In this document: in pieces, positions 49,901 through 59,415 of the stretch | How the letters are laid out: the number at the start of each line of letters is the position of its first letter | Numbering within the stretch: position 1 is the stretch's first letter | Source: Tolumonas osonensis | GTDB taxonomy: Bacteria > Pseudomonadota > Gammaproteobacteria > Enterobacterales > Aeromonadaceae | Assembly (NCBI RefSeq): GCF_014202415.1 | Contig: NZ_JACHGR010000011.1 | Location: 1-64,000, forward strand | Length of the DNA stretch: 64,000 bases | Direction of reading: 5' to 3' | Notes under the pieces: model-generated | Databases searched by the model: none | What the model was told of the DNA's origin: nothing | What the model saw: only the letters and a program-made list of their open reading frames with translations | Made by a program: the position numbers and the translations under genes

Positions 49901-50510
49901 AGTGCAGCTGTGTCGTGACTGGCAGGCGGAACACTGGTTCCCGACGCTGGAAGGCTGGCTCACCCAGATGCTGCACAGCGAGCTGTTCCCGGGATTATCG
50001 CTGGCGATGCTGGCGCCGTCGCAGTGCCTGAGCGAGATGGAGTTTTTCCTGCCGTTGTCGACCGTGTCGGCCGGGGCACTGAACCGGTGTCTGGCGGCGG
50101 GAGATCCGCTCTCTGCCCGTGCCGCTCCGCTGAGTTTCCAGGAGGTGCAGGGCATGCTGAAGGGCTTTATCGATCTGGTATTTGAACAAGATGGCCGTTT
50201 CTACGTGGTGGACTACAAATCAAACTACCTCGGCGATCAGCCGCAGGCCTATACCCGGGAGGCAATGGCAGAGGCGATGATTGAACACCGTTATGACGTG
50301 CAGTATCAGCTCTATACGCTGGCGCTGCACCGCTATCTGAAAACCCGCATCCCCGGTTATGACTATGACCGGCAGTTCGGTGGCGTGTGTTATCTCTTCC
50401 TGCGCGGGATGACGGGCGAAACCGGCAGTGGCGTCTATGCAACCAAACCGGAGAAGGCGCATATCGAACAGCTGGATCGTCTGTTTGCCGGTGAGGAGGT
50501 GGCCGTATGA
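46914..50510 (+). CDS. recB: Exodeoxyribonuclease V beta subunit RecB
   Basis: RecB provides the 3'-5' SF1 helicase and the only nuclease of RecBCD. The 1198-aa protein has Walker A EASAGTGKTYTIAGL near residue 20, motif II MIDEFQDTDPLQY, QTNFRSTTELV, and IVTIHKSKGLQYGLVLLPF with LLYVALTRG at the C-terminal helicase motifs. A Pro/Ser/Glu-rich linker (about 905-945) leads to the RecB nuclease domain, with FIDLVFEQDGRFYVVDYKSNYLG supplying the catalytic Asp/Lys. Length matches E. coli (1180). Start and stop overlap recC and recD by ATGA, so the three are co-translated. Confidence 0.96.
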   Translation: MSTPLDILTFPLSGLRLIEASAGTGKTYTIAGLYLRLLLGHGTAESGFGAPLPVDRILVVTFTEAATAELRERILKAIRQLRRAIETGETRDKLHRALMESCADHRDLALKQLLTAERQIDEAAIFTIHGFCQRMLTQNAFESGSLFDNEFLTEEQQLRAQTVADFWRQITWQAEVTLAEGLLKHWKGPADLLRDLSAQLALPDITCRVRTTETLAERHQAIVQRLDGLRRTWLQTDLAALQALIADSDLKKQSYRQDYVAKWVETITAWASTPQQGYAFPEKELRRFSTADMAEKSKSGTAPSHPLFRLIDTLLAEPGDIDDIVLAQALTAIRERLQKQKQRKQQLSFDDLLANLARALKSERGQALAEQIRELYPVAMIDEFQDTDPLQYQIFATLYERNPECGFYMIGDPKQAIYAFRGADIFTYMHAKQQVQAHYTLQTNFRSTTELVAGVNALFAQSAAPFIYQHSIPFEAVHANGKEEGFVLLQRPQPALQCCFPLAGQGAVIGGEYQTTMAKAAAAQIHQWLTCAQSQQAMLDGKVVRPNDIAVLVRSGYEARLMQQELSACGIASVYLSNRESVFAQPVAQDIARLMEACLNLQDDMLIRSAMATTLMGWTVTQLAQLNDDETLWEDTVERMRTAAGIWQQRGILPMLRQWLFWYQIPERLLNQTQGERMLTDVLHIGELLQTAANTLNGEHALLRWLLDRCETPNGDTDEQQLRLDSERQRVQIVTIHKSKGLQYGLVLLPFICSYRANAIARYHTDDQGVVWDLSEQDASWERAAEERLAEDLRLLYVALTRGIYVTWLGLADLKITKKGKDDRPAALDYLFADDSATPLTSRLQRWIHQHNRLDEVCEVDPLPYPDIRYQPLAENTPVLQARRFTGTIERNWRVTSYSALTVQHAAAPHSTSAESPSAERPLEERPLIENPPAASADTAEPVIVMAAEPDAPVYDVYHFPKGARAGTFLHSLLEDLDFRSDADTRRQWIEQHLQGVQLCRDWQAEHWFPTLEGWLTQMLHSELFPGLSLAMLAPSQCLSEMEFFLPLSTVSAGALNRCLAAGDPLSARAAPLSFQEVQGMLKGFIDLVFEQDGRFYVVDYKSNYLGDQPQAYTREAMAEAMIEHRYDVQYQLYTLALHRYLKTRIPGYDYDRQFGGVCYLFLRGMTGETGSGVYATKPEKAHIEQLDRLFAGEEVAV

Positions 50511-52420
50511 GCGAACTGTTATTCCGCCAGCTGTTTCCGGTGCTTCGGGAACAGCGCTTGTTGCGTGACATTGATATCGAACTGGCCCGTACCTGCGCCC
50601 GGTTCGAGCCGGATGCGATGATGCTGCTGGCGGTCGCGCTGGTCAGCAACGAACTGGGACGGGGACATGTCTGTCTGGCGTTATCACACTGGCCGGAACG
50701 GCTGACACAGTGGCTGGCGCTGGTACCCGAATTGGCGCTGGCACTGGCCTCTTTGCTGCCGCGAGAGGTGGCTGCGCACCCGGAGCCGGTGCTGTCAGCC
50801 CGGTTCGCGGACAGTGCGCTGGTGTACCCGGTGACCTCTCCGGCCGAATTACCGGCACATGGCCGGCCATTCACTCTCTTTGCCGGACGGCTTTATCTCA
50901 GCCGCTATTATGCCTTTGAGCAGTTTGTGGCGGGCTGGCTGCAGCGGGCGGCGGTCACGAACGAGACGTCCGCGGCGGCGGGGTTGTCACAGCAACTGGT
51001 AAAGCTGTTTGCTCCCCAAACCGAAACCGACTGGCAGGCCATTGCGGTAGCGACGGCTGCAAGGGGTCGTTTCACCCTGATTTCCGGTGGCCCTGGTACC
51101 GGCAAAACAACGACCGTAACCAAGCTGCTGGCGCTGCTGGTGGCGCAGAGTGAACAGCCGCTGCTGATCCGGCTGGCGGCGCCGACCGGGAAGGCCGCGG
51201 CACGACTGACCGAGTCGATCAGCAAGGCCCGGCAGTCCCTGGCCGCGACCATTCCGGGCGCATGGCTGGCGGGTATTCCGACCGAAGCGAGTACGCTCCA
51301 CCGCTTGCTGGGGGTGATCCCGGGGCAACCGGAATTTCGTCACCGCGCCGAGAATCCGTTGCCGCTGGAGGTGCTGGTGGTCGATGAAGCCTCGATGATC
51401 GATTTGCCGATGATGGCGCGGCTGCTGGCAGCGTTACCTCCCCGGGCGAAACTGATCCTGCTGGGGGATAAAGACCAGCTGGCGTCGGTAGAGGCGGGGG
51501 CGGTGCTGGGTGATATCTGTCAGTTTGTGACGCAGGGGATCAGCGCGGCGCAGGCCGGACGGTTACAGCAAGACACGGGTTATGCGCTGCAGGCGTATGT
51601 ACAGACTGCAGGCCATCCATTACGCGACCGGCTCTGTCTGCTGCGCAAAAGTTATCGTTTTGATGCCCGCTCCGGGATCGGTCAGCTGGCTGCAGCCGTC
51701 AATCAGGGCAATGCGGCAGCGGTACAGGCGATATGGTCACAGGATTTTTCCGATATCCGGCTGCATAGCGATGAACAGCGTCTGGCCCATGCGGTGGCAC
51801 TGGCTGCCAACGGCTATCAGCGCTATCTCGCCCATCTGCATCAGCCGATGGATGCCACGCGGGCGGTATCGCTACTGGCTGATTTCAACGATCTTCGCGT
51901 GCTGTGTGCGGTACACGATGGTCCGTGGGGGATCAACAGCATGAATGAAGCGATCGCGCAGCGACTGCATCAGCAGGGGGATCTGGTCCGCGAAGGCGAC
52001 TGGTATGCCGGACGGCCGGTGATGATCACCGAGAATGATTACGGCCTCGGCCTGTATAACGGTGATATCGGCGTGGCGGCCAGTGACGGCGAGCGGTTGC
52101 GGGTCTGGTTCCAGTTGCCGGATGGCCATATTCACGGTTTCCTGCCAAGCCGCCTGCCGGCCCACGATACCGCCTGGGCGATGACGGTGCATAAATCGCA
52201 GGGCTCGGAGTTCAGTCATACCCTGCTGTTGCTACCGCCGGAGATGAATCCGCTGCTGACCCGCGAGCTGCTCTATACCGGCATCACTCGGGCGCGGCAG
52301 CGGCTGGATCTGTTTGCCACGCCGGACGTGCTGACGCGGATGGCCGGCAAAGCGACGGAACGCTACAGCGGGCTGGTCACCATGCTGGAGACAATGCAGC
52401 GATTGCATGACGCAGAATAA
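50507..52420 (+). CDS. recD: Exodeoxyribonuclease V alpha subunit RecD
   Basis: RecD is the 5'-3' SF1B helicase of RecBCD and regulates its nuclease. The 637-aa product (E. coli 608) has Walker A ISGGPGTGKTTTV, the motif AAPTGKAAARLTESI, Walker B VLVVDEASMIDLPMMARLL, GDKDQLASVEAGAVL, and the final helicase motif MTVHKSQGSEFSH with LLYTGITRAR. It overlaps recB by ATGA and ends the operon. No strong terminator is visible in the 65 nt before the metF met boxes. Confidence 0.96.
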   Translation: MSELLFRQLFPVLREQRLLRDIDIELARTCARFEPDAMMLLAVALVSNELGRGHVCLALSHWPERLTQWLALVPELALALASLLPREVAAHPEPVLSARFADSALVYPVTSPAELPAHGRPFTLFAGRLYLSRYYAFEQFVAGWLQRAAVTNETSAAAGLSQQLVKLFAPQTETDWQAIAVATAARGRFTLISGGPGTGKTTTVTKLLALLVAQSEQPLLIRLAAPTGKAAARLTESISKARQSLAATIPGAWLAGIPTEASTLHRLLGVIPGQPEFRHRAENPLPLEVLVVDEASMIDLPMMARLLAALPPRAKLILLGDKDQLASVEAGAVLGDICQFVTQGISAAQAGRLQQDTGYALQAYVQTAGHPLRDRLCLLRKSYRFDARSGIGQLAAAVNQGNAAAVQAIWSQDFSDIRLHSDEQRLAHAVALAANGYQRYLAHLHQPMDATRAVSLLADFNDLRVLCAVHDGPWGINSMNEAIAQRLHQQGDLVREGDWYAGRPVMITENDYGLGLYNGDIGVAASDGERLRVWFQLPDGHIHGFLPSRLPAHDTAWAMTVHKSQGSEFSHTLLLLPPEMNPLLTRELLYTGITRARQRLDLFATPDVLTRMAGKATERYSGLVTMLETMQRLHDAE

Positions 52421-52461
52421 CGACGCTGAACGGAATGTCGGATATCCTTATTTCAGGAATG

Positions 52462-52489
52462 TTGACATTCTGAACGGTTCAAATAAGAT
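52462..52489 (+). promoter_or_regulatory. metF sigma-70 promoter
   Basis: A perfect -35 TTGACA (52462-52467) is followed after 16 nt by TAAGAT (52484-52489), a four-of-six -10. The -10 is overlapped by the first met box, as expected for MetJ repression. Confidence 0.65.
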
Positions 52490-52517
52490 GTATGGACATT
52501 TAGACGTCCAAACATCT
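52486..52517 (+). promoter_or_regulatory. MetJ operator: four tandem met boxes
   Basis: Four contiguous octamers, AGATGTAT, GGACATTT, AGACGTCC and AAACATCT, match the met box AGACGTCT at 6, 5, 7 and 6 of 8 positions. Head-to-tail 8-bp arrays are the MetJ/S-adenosylmethionine repressor signature. They lie 66-97 nt before the metF ATG. Confidence 0.85.
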
Positions 52518-52528
52518 GTTTGCGATGA

Positions 52529-53476
<948 letters not shown>

Positions 53477-53488
53477 TACCGCAGTGAC

Positions 53489-53526
53489 AAAAAAGGCGCC
53501 ATACCTAACCGGATGGCGCCTTTTTT
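53489..53526. terminator. Bidirectional terminator between metF and the aminotransferase gene
   Basis: GGCGCCAT (53495-53502) and ATGGCGCC (53513-53520) form an 8-bp stem, flanked by A6 on the left and T6 on the right. It can terminate both convergent genes. Confidence 0.92.
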
Positions 53527-53564
53527 AATGCCCGCCGGATGGCGGGCCGGGCTGACCGCGCAGG

Positions 53565-54719
53565 TTATGCGTTGTCGGCTTCTTCCAGCACTTTACGCAG
53601 ACGACGCAACCCTTCCACGATCTTCTCCGGTTCGGTGTGACTGAAGTTCAGGCGGATATAGCCGTGCGGCGGATTCTCTTCGGCAAAGAAGGCTTCACCC
53701 GGCATGAAGGCAACGCCGGCCTCCAGACCGCGTTTCAGCAACGGGCGGGTATCCACGGTTTTCTTCAGCTTCAGCCAGAAGAACAGACCACCGGACGGCA
53801 CCTGCCATTCGGCCAGATCCGCGAACTCACTCTCCAGCGCCGCGGCAAACGCATCACGACGCACCCGGTAAAACTCGCGCAGCCGCTCCAGACGCTGTGG
53901 TTTATCCGCCGAGTTCATGTATTCCAGTGCCAGCCACTGTCCCGGACGGTTGGTATGCAGATCCGAAGCCTGCTTCAGGCGTACCAGATGGGTGATCAGA
54001 TCGGGATGCGCAATCAGATAACCGATACGCAGGCCGGGGATCAGTACCTTGGAGAAGGAGCCGAAATAGATCCACGGCGCTTTCTGCATGAAAGAACAGA
54101 TCGGCGGTTTTTCCAGCTGGTCGTAGTCCAGTTCGCAATAAGGCTCGTCTTCAATCAGAGGCAGATTGTATTGATCCAGCAGGTTGGCCACGGCCTGACG
54201 GGAGGCCACGTCATAACAGGTTCCTGACGGATTCTGGAAGCTCGGGATCAGATAGGTAAAACGCGGTTTGTAATCGCGGATCTGATGTTCAAAATTGGCG
54301 ATATCCGGGCCCTTGCTGCCCAGTTTGACGCCACGGCAATTCGCCTGAAACAGATTGAAGCACTGCAGGGCGGCCAGATAGGTCGGTGACTCGACCAGCA
54401 CATTGCTTTCCGGGTCGATAAACAGTTTGGAAACCAGATCCAACCCTTGCTGGGAGCCGGACAGGATCAGTACCTGGTTGGCATCACAAGCGATCCCTTT
54501 TTTCCGGGCTTCTGCCGCAATTGCTTCACGCAGCTCCGGCTCACCTTCACTCATGCCGTATTGTCTGACTTTATTCGGCAACACCGACCAGTCCACATCC
54601 GGAAAACTGCCTTCGGCCGGCAGGCCACCGGCGAAAGAGATCACGTCCGGTTTCTGGGCACTGGCCAGGATTTCCCTGATGATTGAGGATGTTAGGTGTT
54701 GAATACGCTGAGCGAACAT
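53565..54719 (-). CDS. PLP-dependent aminotransferase, class I/II (2-aminoadipate/aromatic type)
   Basis: This 384-aa fold-type I aminotransferase has ISFAGGLPAEGSFP at the N terminus, LSGSQQGLDLVSKLF (cofactor phosphate site), PSFQNPSGTCYD with the PLP-pyridine Asn, and SFSKVLIPGLRIGY with the Schiff-base Lys. RLNFSHTEPEKI carries the C-terminal carboxylate-binding Arg. It resembles the LysN/2-aminoadipate and kynurenine aminotransferase group; the substrate is not determinable. ATG at 54719 has a near-perfect AGGAGGT 4 nt upstream, so the frame from 54734 is rejected. It is divergent from a MarR-type regulator, a common arrangement for a local repressor. Confidence 0.87.
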   Translation of the reverse strand: MFAQRIQHLTSSIIREILASAQKPDVISFAGGLPAEGSFPDVDWSVLPNKVRQYGMSEGEPELREAIAAEARKKGIACDANQVLILSGSQQGLDLVSKLFIDPESNVLVESPTYLAALQCFNLFQANCRGVKLGSKGPDIANFEHQIRDYKPRFTYLIPSFQNPSGTCYDVASRQAVANLLDQYNLPLIEDEPYCELDYDQLEKPPICSFMQKAPWIYFGSFSKVLIPGLRIGYLIAHPDLITHLVRLKQASDLHTNRPGQWLALEYMNSADKPQRLERLREFYRVRRDAFAAALESEFADLAEWQVPSGGLFFWLKLKKTVDTRPLLKRGLEAGVAFMPGEAFFAEENPPHGYIRLNFSHTEPEKIVEGLRRLRKVLEEADNA

Positions 54720-54845
54720 GCGACCTCCTGTCATGCCGGCATGAGTTTGTTTAATTGCTATTTCGGATGCATGACGATAAATTTTACGACATTACCGGTA
54801 AATACGTCAGCAAGGTTGACCTATCTTGCCAGCACACTAAGTTAA

Positions 54846-54860
54846 GTCAATATGGTTGAC
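54846..54860. promoter_or_regulatory. Inverted repeat over the MarR-type start codon, candidate operator
   Basis: GTCAA (54846-54850) and TTGAC (54856-54860) form a perfect 5-5-5 inverted repeat that includes the ATG at 54852. GGTTGACC at 54854-54861 recurs at 54814-54821, 40 nt upstream. It is a candidate autoregulatory operator. Confidence 0.4.
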
Positions 54861-55340
54861 CCAAATAATCAGCAGTCGCTCAACGAAGCGTTAGAGTTGT
54901 TCCATTTCGCCTTCCGGGCCTTCACGACCGGTCCGGATACCATTCTGGCCGAGCAGGGCTTGCAGCGGGTACATCACCGTATTCTCTATTTTGTCGGGCG
55001 CAATCCGGCGATCAGCGTCAATGCGCTGCTGCGGATCCTGGGCGTCAGCAAGCAGGCGCTGAATGGGCCGTTACGGGCGCTGAAAGACCTGCAGCTGATC
55101 ACCGCCACCGCGGATGCCAGTGACAAGCGCGTTAAACGGCTGATGCTCAGTCCGCAGGGGCGAGAACTGGAAAATCGTCTGTCGCAAAGTCAGCGGGAAC
55201 TGATGACGGCCGTGTTCAATGACGTGGGTGAGGATGCAGAACTGCACTGGCGGGCGATCATGATGAAGCTGGCCCAGACGCAGTTTGCCGGTTTGCTGCA
55301 GCCGGACAGCCCCATGCTGCAGACGGCGGAAGAGGAATAG
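54852..55340 (+). CDS. MarR-family transcriptional regulator
   Basis: This 162-aa winged-helix protein has the MarR layout: an N-terminal dimerisation helix (LNEALELFHFAFRAF), then QRVHHRILYFVGRNPAISVNALLRILGVSKQALNGPLRALKDLQLI as the helix-turn-helix. The wing, ATADASDKRVKRLMLSPQGRE, with its Asp/Lys/Arg tip, follows, and then a long C-terminal helix. It is divergent from the aminotransferase gene and probably controls it and itself. The ribosome-binding site before the ATG is poor (TTAAG). No ligand can be inferred. Confidence 0.85.
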   Translation: MVDPNNQQSLNEALELFHFAFRAFTTGPDTILAEQGLQRVHHRILYFVGRNPAISVNALLRILGVSKQALNGPLRALKDLQLITATADASDKRVKRLMLSPQGRELENRLSQSQRELMTAVFNDVGEDAELHWRAIMMKLAQTQFAGLLQPDSPMLQTAEEE

Positions 55341-55344
55341 ACGC

Positions 55345-55367
55345 TGCCGGGAACAACATTCCCGGCA
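55345..55367. terminator. Hairpin between convergent marR-type and rhlE genes
   Basis: TGCCGGGAA (55345-55353) and TTCCCGGCA (55359-55367) form a perfect 9-bp stem with a 5-nt loop. Neither side has a T run. It may still act as a terminator or 3'-end block for both genes. Confidence 0.45.
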
Positions 55368-55380
55368 GGATGGATGCAAG

Positions 55381-56829
55381 TTACGCTTTCGGTGCCGAAC
55401 GCGGTTGCGCCGGACGACCCGTTGCCGGATTCGGTTTGCGTTTCTGCTGGCCGTTTCTGGCGGTGCCGGCACGCGGAGATGACATTTTGGCTCCTTCCGG
55501 TGCTTTCTTCGGCTGATGCGGCCGTGGCTGACCGGTGTGCACCGACAGCACCTTGCGTTTTTCGTGCGACTGCTCGCCATGCGCCGCCTGCTGGCGCGGT
55601 TCCCGTTCTGTCTGTGGTTGCTCTGCCTTGATCTTCGGCTTTTTCGGTTTCTTCGGTGCCTTGCTGATCTGGGCTTCGGTGGTCATCGCCACCGGATTCT
55701 GCGGACGGAAGCCGTCAAACTCTTCCCGAGGCAGGATCTGCTTGATCAGTTTTTCCACATCCAGCAGCAGCGGCTGTTCCTCGGCGCAGACCAGCGAAAT
55801 CGCATGGCCTTCCATACCGGCACGACCGGTACGGCCGATGCGGTGCACATAATCTTCCGCGATATTCGGTAGTTCATAGTTCACCACCTGCGGCAACTGG
55901 GCGATATCGATACCGCGCGCGGCGATATCGGTCGCCACCAGCACCCGCACCGAACCATCTTTAAAGCCGGCCAGTGCACGGGTACGTGCGCCCTGACTCT
56001 TGTTGCCGTGGATCGCGGCCGCCTGAATCTCGGCTTTTTCCAGCTGTTGTACCAGCTTGTTGGCGCCGTGCTTGGTGCGGGTAAACACCAGTACCTGCTG
56101 CCAGTTGTTGCTCTTGATGAGATGGGTCAGCAGCGCCGGTTTGCGGCCTTTGTCCACCGGGCAGATGGTCTGCTTGATGGTCTCTGCCGTGGTGTTGCGC
56201 GGCGCCACATCGATCTGCAGCGGCTCGTTCAGCAGGCCCTGCGCCAGGGTGCGGATATCATCGGAGAAGGTGGCCGAGAACATCAGCGTCTGGCGCTGTT
56301 TCGGCAGCAGATCAATGATCTTGCGGATATCGCGGATAAAGCCCATATCCAGCATGCGATCCGCTTCATCCAGAATCAGTACTTCCAGCTGGCGGAAATG
56401 CAGCGCGTTCTGGTTATACAGATCGAGCAGACGACCCGGTGTCGCCACCAGTACGTCCGCGCCTTTGCGCATCGCCATCATCTGCGGGTTGATTTTCACA
56501 CCGCCGAACACCACCACCGATTTCAGTGGCAGGTATTTACCGTAAGTGGTGACGCTGTCGGCAACCTGCGCCGCCAGTTCACGCGTCGGGGTCAGCACCA
56601 GCGCTCGGACCGCGTTGGCACGGGCCGGATGGCCATGGGATAAGCGGTGCAACAATGGCAGGGTGAAACCGGCGGTCTTCCCGGTACCGGTCTGCGCCGC
56701 CGCCATGACATCACTGCCAGACAGTACGGCAGGGATAGCTTGTTGCTGAATGGGGGAAGGCGTGTCGTAGCCTTTATCCTGAATCGCCCGCAGCAGCGGC
56801 TCGCTTAAACCCAGTTCGTTAAATGACAT
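55381..56829 (-). CDS. rhlE: DEAD-box RNA helicase RhlE
   Basis: RhlE is an ATP-dependent RNA helicase acting in ribosome maturation and RNA turnover. The 482-aa protein has Q motif [23 protein letters not shown] (I), PTRELAAQV (Ia), [17 protein letters not shown] (II, DEAD), SATF (III), [18 protein letters not shown] (V) and [10 protein letters not shown] (VI). The C-terminal 110 residues are a basic, low-complexity tail rich in Lys, Pro, Arg and Gln, which is typical of RhlE and likely binds RNA. It lies 68 nt after dbpA in the same direction. Confidence 0.93.
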   Translation of the reverse strand: MSFNELGLSEPLLRAIQDKGYDTPSPIQQQAIPAVLSGSDVMAAAQTGTGKTAGFTLPLLHRLSHGHPARANAVRALVLTPTRELAAQVADSVTTYGKYLPLKSVVVFGGVKINPQMMAMRKGADVLVATPGRLLDLYNQNALHFRQLEVLILDEADRMLDMGFIRDIRKIIDLLPKQRQTLMFSATFSDDIRTLAQGLLNEPLQIDVAPRNTTAETIKQTICPVDKGRKPALLTHLIKSNNWQQVLVFTRTKHGANKLVQQLEKAEIQAAAIHGNKSQGARTRALAGFKDGSVRVLVATDIAARGIDIAQLPQVVNYELPNIAEDYVHRIGRTGRAGMEGHAISLVCAEEQPLLLDVEKLIKQILPREEFDGFRPQNPVAMTTEAQISKAPKKPKKPKIKAEQPQTEREPRQQAAHGEQSHEKRKVLSVHTGQPRPHQPKKAPEGAKMSSPRAGTARNGQQKRKPNPATGRPAQPRSAPKA

Positions 56830-56897
56830 TAATAAAAAATTCCTGTTTTATATAAATATGAAAGTCGTCAAAGCCGGTGGTTTACAGTGATAAGGCA

Positions 56898-58307
56898 TCA
56901 CACCAGTTTGCGGACTTTCACCTTACGGCCCTTGATCTTGCCGTCCTGTAAATAGCTGTAAGCCTTGTTGGCGATACTGTGGTGCACCGCGACATAGGCA
57001 TGCAGTTCGGCGATATTGATTTTGCCAATGTGCTGGCCGTTAAAACCGGCTTCTTTGGTCAGCGCACCGAGGATATCGCCGGGACGCACTTTGCTCTTGC
57101 GGCCGCCGTCGATGCACAGCGTCACCATGTCCGGTTTCATGTTGTCGGGGTTCTTTTTCAGCGCATCCAGATCGCCCCACACGGCGCGGCTCTGCTGGTA
57201 ATCTTCCACCGCCACCACACGACTACCTTGAGTAGCGGTGGTCAGCGTCAGCGCCAGACCGGTTTGTCCGGCGCGGCCGGTACGACCGATACGGTGCACA
57301 TGTACTTCCGGATCCGGCGTGATGTCGTAGTTCACTACCGCCTGCAGCTCTTTGATATCCAGCCCGCGAGCAGCCACGTCGGTTGCCACCAGCACCGAGC
57401 AGCTTTGGTTGGCAAAACGCACCACCACCTGATCGCGTTCGCGCTGTTCCAGATCGCCGTGCAGTGCCAGTGCGCTGTAGCCTTTGGCTTTCAGCTGGTC
57501 GGCGACCAGCTGCGTCTGCTGTTTCATGTTGCAGAAGATGACGGCGGAGCGTGGCTGGTAATGCTGCAGCAGTTTGATCAGCGCCGGGAACTTGGCTTCC
57601 TGATTCGGCAGCTCGAAGAAACGTTGTTCGATCTGATGCGCGCTGTGGGTGGATTCCACGCGTACACTCAATGGATCACGCTGGAATTCGGCACTCAGCT
57701 GCTGGATATCCTGCGGATAGGTGGCGGAGAACAGCAGGGTCTGGCGCTGGCGCGGACAGACCTTGGCAATGTCGCGCATCGCGTCGGCAAAGCCCATGTC
57801 AAGCATGCGGTCGGCTTCGTCCAGTACCCAGATTTTCAGGCTGTCGAGACTTAAGCTCTCTTTATCCAGATGCTTCTGCACACGGCCGGGGGTGCCGACC
57901 ACGATATGCGCGCCCTGTTCCAGCGAACCGAACTGCGGATTGATCGGCATGCCGCCACACAGGGTCAGCACTTTGACGTTCGGAATGAGGCGCGCCAGAC
58001 GGCGGATTTCACCGGCCACCTGATCGGCCAGCTCACGCGTCGGACAGAGCACCAGGCCCTGCACCGCCAGCGATTTCACATCCAGTTTCTGCAGCAAACC
58101 GAGGGCAAACGCCGCGGTTTTGCCGCTGCCGGTTTTCGCCTGGGCCAGCACATCTTTTCCAGCCAGCACGGCCGGTAAACTTTGTGCCTGGATCGGCGTC
58201 ATTTCGCGGTATTCCAGCGATTGCAGATTGTCCAGCAGTGCTGGCTGTAATGAGAGTTGAGCAAATGCAGACGAGGCCGCAGTTGCAGCAGAATTTTGTT
58301 CAGACAT
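56898..58307 (-). CDS. dbpA: ATP-dependent RNA helicase DbpA
   Basis: DbpA is a DEAD-box helicase for 50S ribosome assembly that is directed to 23S rRNA hairpin 92. The 469-aa product has the Q motif [64 protein letters not shown] and [10 protein letters not shown]. The C-terminal DbpA RNA-binding domain (about 395-469, with VTLCIDGGRKSKVRPGDILGALTKEAG and ending KVKVRKLV) separates it from RhlE. It is divergent from glpR across a 342-nt gap. Confidence 0.94.
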   Translation of the reverse strand: MSEQNSAATAASSAFAQLSLQPALLDNLQSLEYREMTPIQAQSLPAVLAGKDVLAQAKTGSGKTAAFALGLLQKLDVKSLAVQGLVLCPTRELADQVAGEIRRLARLIPNVKVLTLCGGMPINPQFGSLEQGAHIVVGTPGRVQKHLDKESLSLDSLKIWVLDEADRMLDMGFADAMRDIAKVCPRQRQTLLFSATYPQDIQQLSAEFQRDPLSVRVESTHSAHQIEQRFFELPNQEAKFPALIKLLQHYQPRSAVIFCNMKQQTQLVADQLKAKGYSALALHGDLEQRERDQVVVRFANQSCSVLVATDVAARGLDIKELQAVVNYDITPDPEVHVHRIGRTGRAGQTGLALTLTTATQGSRVVAVEDYQQSRAVWGDLDALKKNPDNMKPDMVTLCIDGGRKSKVRPGDILGALTKEAGFNGQHIGKINIAELHAYVAVHHSIANKAYSYLQDGKIKGRKVKVRKLV

Positions 58308-58649
58308 AACTATCCTGAGTTAAACCAATAAAAAGACCGCCGGACAGGCGAAACGGGTGTCGGACGCAGGACATCGTCACCAAATGCGAACGAGTGTCGG
58401 GGAAATTTGTACCGGTTTCAGGCAGCCGTATCCTGAGAAACTCAGGCGGCAGGGAGAAAGGTGAAAACGTGCAAACAACGCATCAAACGGCGCGTAGCTT
58501 AAGGGAAGGCGCGCTGCTTTGCAAACCGGCAATGGCGTAACGGGATTTTATTTTCGTCAGCGAAAAATACCGCTACCATGTTTGGTTAATAATTTTCGTT
58601 TATGGTGATATCCGTAGCCGTTTGCGGCTGTTGCGCTCAGGGAGTGAAC
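58308..58649. other. Divergent intergenic region between dbpA and glpR
   Basis: This 342-nt gap has no gene I can support. It holds a small hairpin, CCTGAG-AAA-CTCAGG (58432-58446), without a T run, and presumably both promoters. ATGTTTGGTTAATAATTT (58578-58595) matches the GlpR operator at only about 11 of 18 positions, too weak to call. Confidence 0.6.
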
Positions 58650-59411
58650 ATGAAACAGAGTCAACGACATCAGGAAATACTGAACCTGCTGAATCAGCAC
58701 GGATTTGTCTCCACCGAAGAGATGGTGGCGCATTTTGATGTCAGCCCGCAAACCATCCGCCGTGACCTGAATGAACTGGCGGAACAGGAAAAGATCGTCC
58801 GGCATCATGGCGGTGCGGCGCTGCCGAATTCCAGCACCAGCAATACCGCCTATACCACGCGGAAAGTGATGCAACTGGCGGAAAAAGAGCGCATTGCCGC
58901 TGCGGTGGCTGCGCGGATCCCGGATGGCGCCTCGTTGTTTATCGATATCGGTACCACCACCGAGGCCATTGCCCGGGCGCTGCTGAATCACAAGGATCTG
59001 CGGGTGGTGACCAACAACCTGAACGTGGCGATGATCCTGACCGAAAAGGATGACTTTAGGGTCATCATTGCCGGTGGCGAGATCCGTAACCGCGATGGCG
59101 GCATCATCGGTGAAGCCACGCGGGATTTTATCGGCCAGTTCCGCATGGATTTTGGCATCATCGGCATCTCCGGCATTGATATGACCGGCTCACTGCTCGA
59201 TTTCGATTACCACGAGGTGCGGGTCGCGCAGTCGATTATTCAGCACTCCCGTCAGGTGTTTCTCGCGACCGATCACACCAAGTTCGGCCGTAATGCGATG
59301 GTGAATCTTGGCAATATCAGTCAGGTGGATGTGTTGTTTACCGATAAGCAGCCGCCGGAAGAGATCCAGCGCATCATGCAGCAGGGGCAGGTGGAGTGTT
59401 GTATCTGTTAA
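58650..59411 (+). CDS. glpR: Glycerol-3-phosphate regulon repressor GlpR (DeoR family)
   Basis: GlpR represses the glycerol and glycerol-3-phosphate genes and is released by glycerol 3-phosphate. The 253-aa protein has the DeoR helix-turn-helix (VSTEEMVAHFDVSPQTIRRDLNEL, residues 20-43). The effector-binding domain carries IDIGTTTEAIARAL, TNNLNVAM, AGGEIRNRDGGIIG and TDHTKFGRNAMV. The N terminus MKQSQRHQEI is almost that of E. coli, so ATG 58650, with GGGAG upstream, is chosen over the frame from 58602. Its targets glpD, glpK and glpF lie next to it on the other strand, with operator sites visible. Confidence 0.95.
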   Translation: MKQSQRHQEILNLLNQHGFVSTEEMVAHFDVSPQTIRRDLNELAEQEKIVRHHGGAALPNSSTSNTAYTTRKVMQLAEKERIAAAVAARIPDGASLFIDIGTTTEAIARALLNHKDLRVVTNNLNVAMILTEKDDFRVIIAGGEIRNRDGGIIGEATRDFIGQFRMDFGIIGISGIDMTGSLLDFDYHEVRVAQSIIQHSRQVFLATDHTKFGRNAMVNLGNISQVDVLFTDKQPPEEIQRIMQQGQVECCIC

Positions 59412-59415
59412 GGTA

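Noticed and set aside
58490-58550. Stretch resembling parts of a tRNA (GTAGCTTAAGGGA ... GCGCTGCTTTGCAAA)
   Set aside because: No acceptor stem, T-arm or GGTTCGA element could be paired. The likeness to tRNA-Ala is limited to a few bases.
58578-58595. GlpR autoregulatory operator upstream of glpR
   Set aside because: About 11 of 18 matches and no inverted symmetry of the outer arms.
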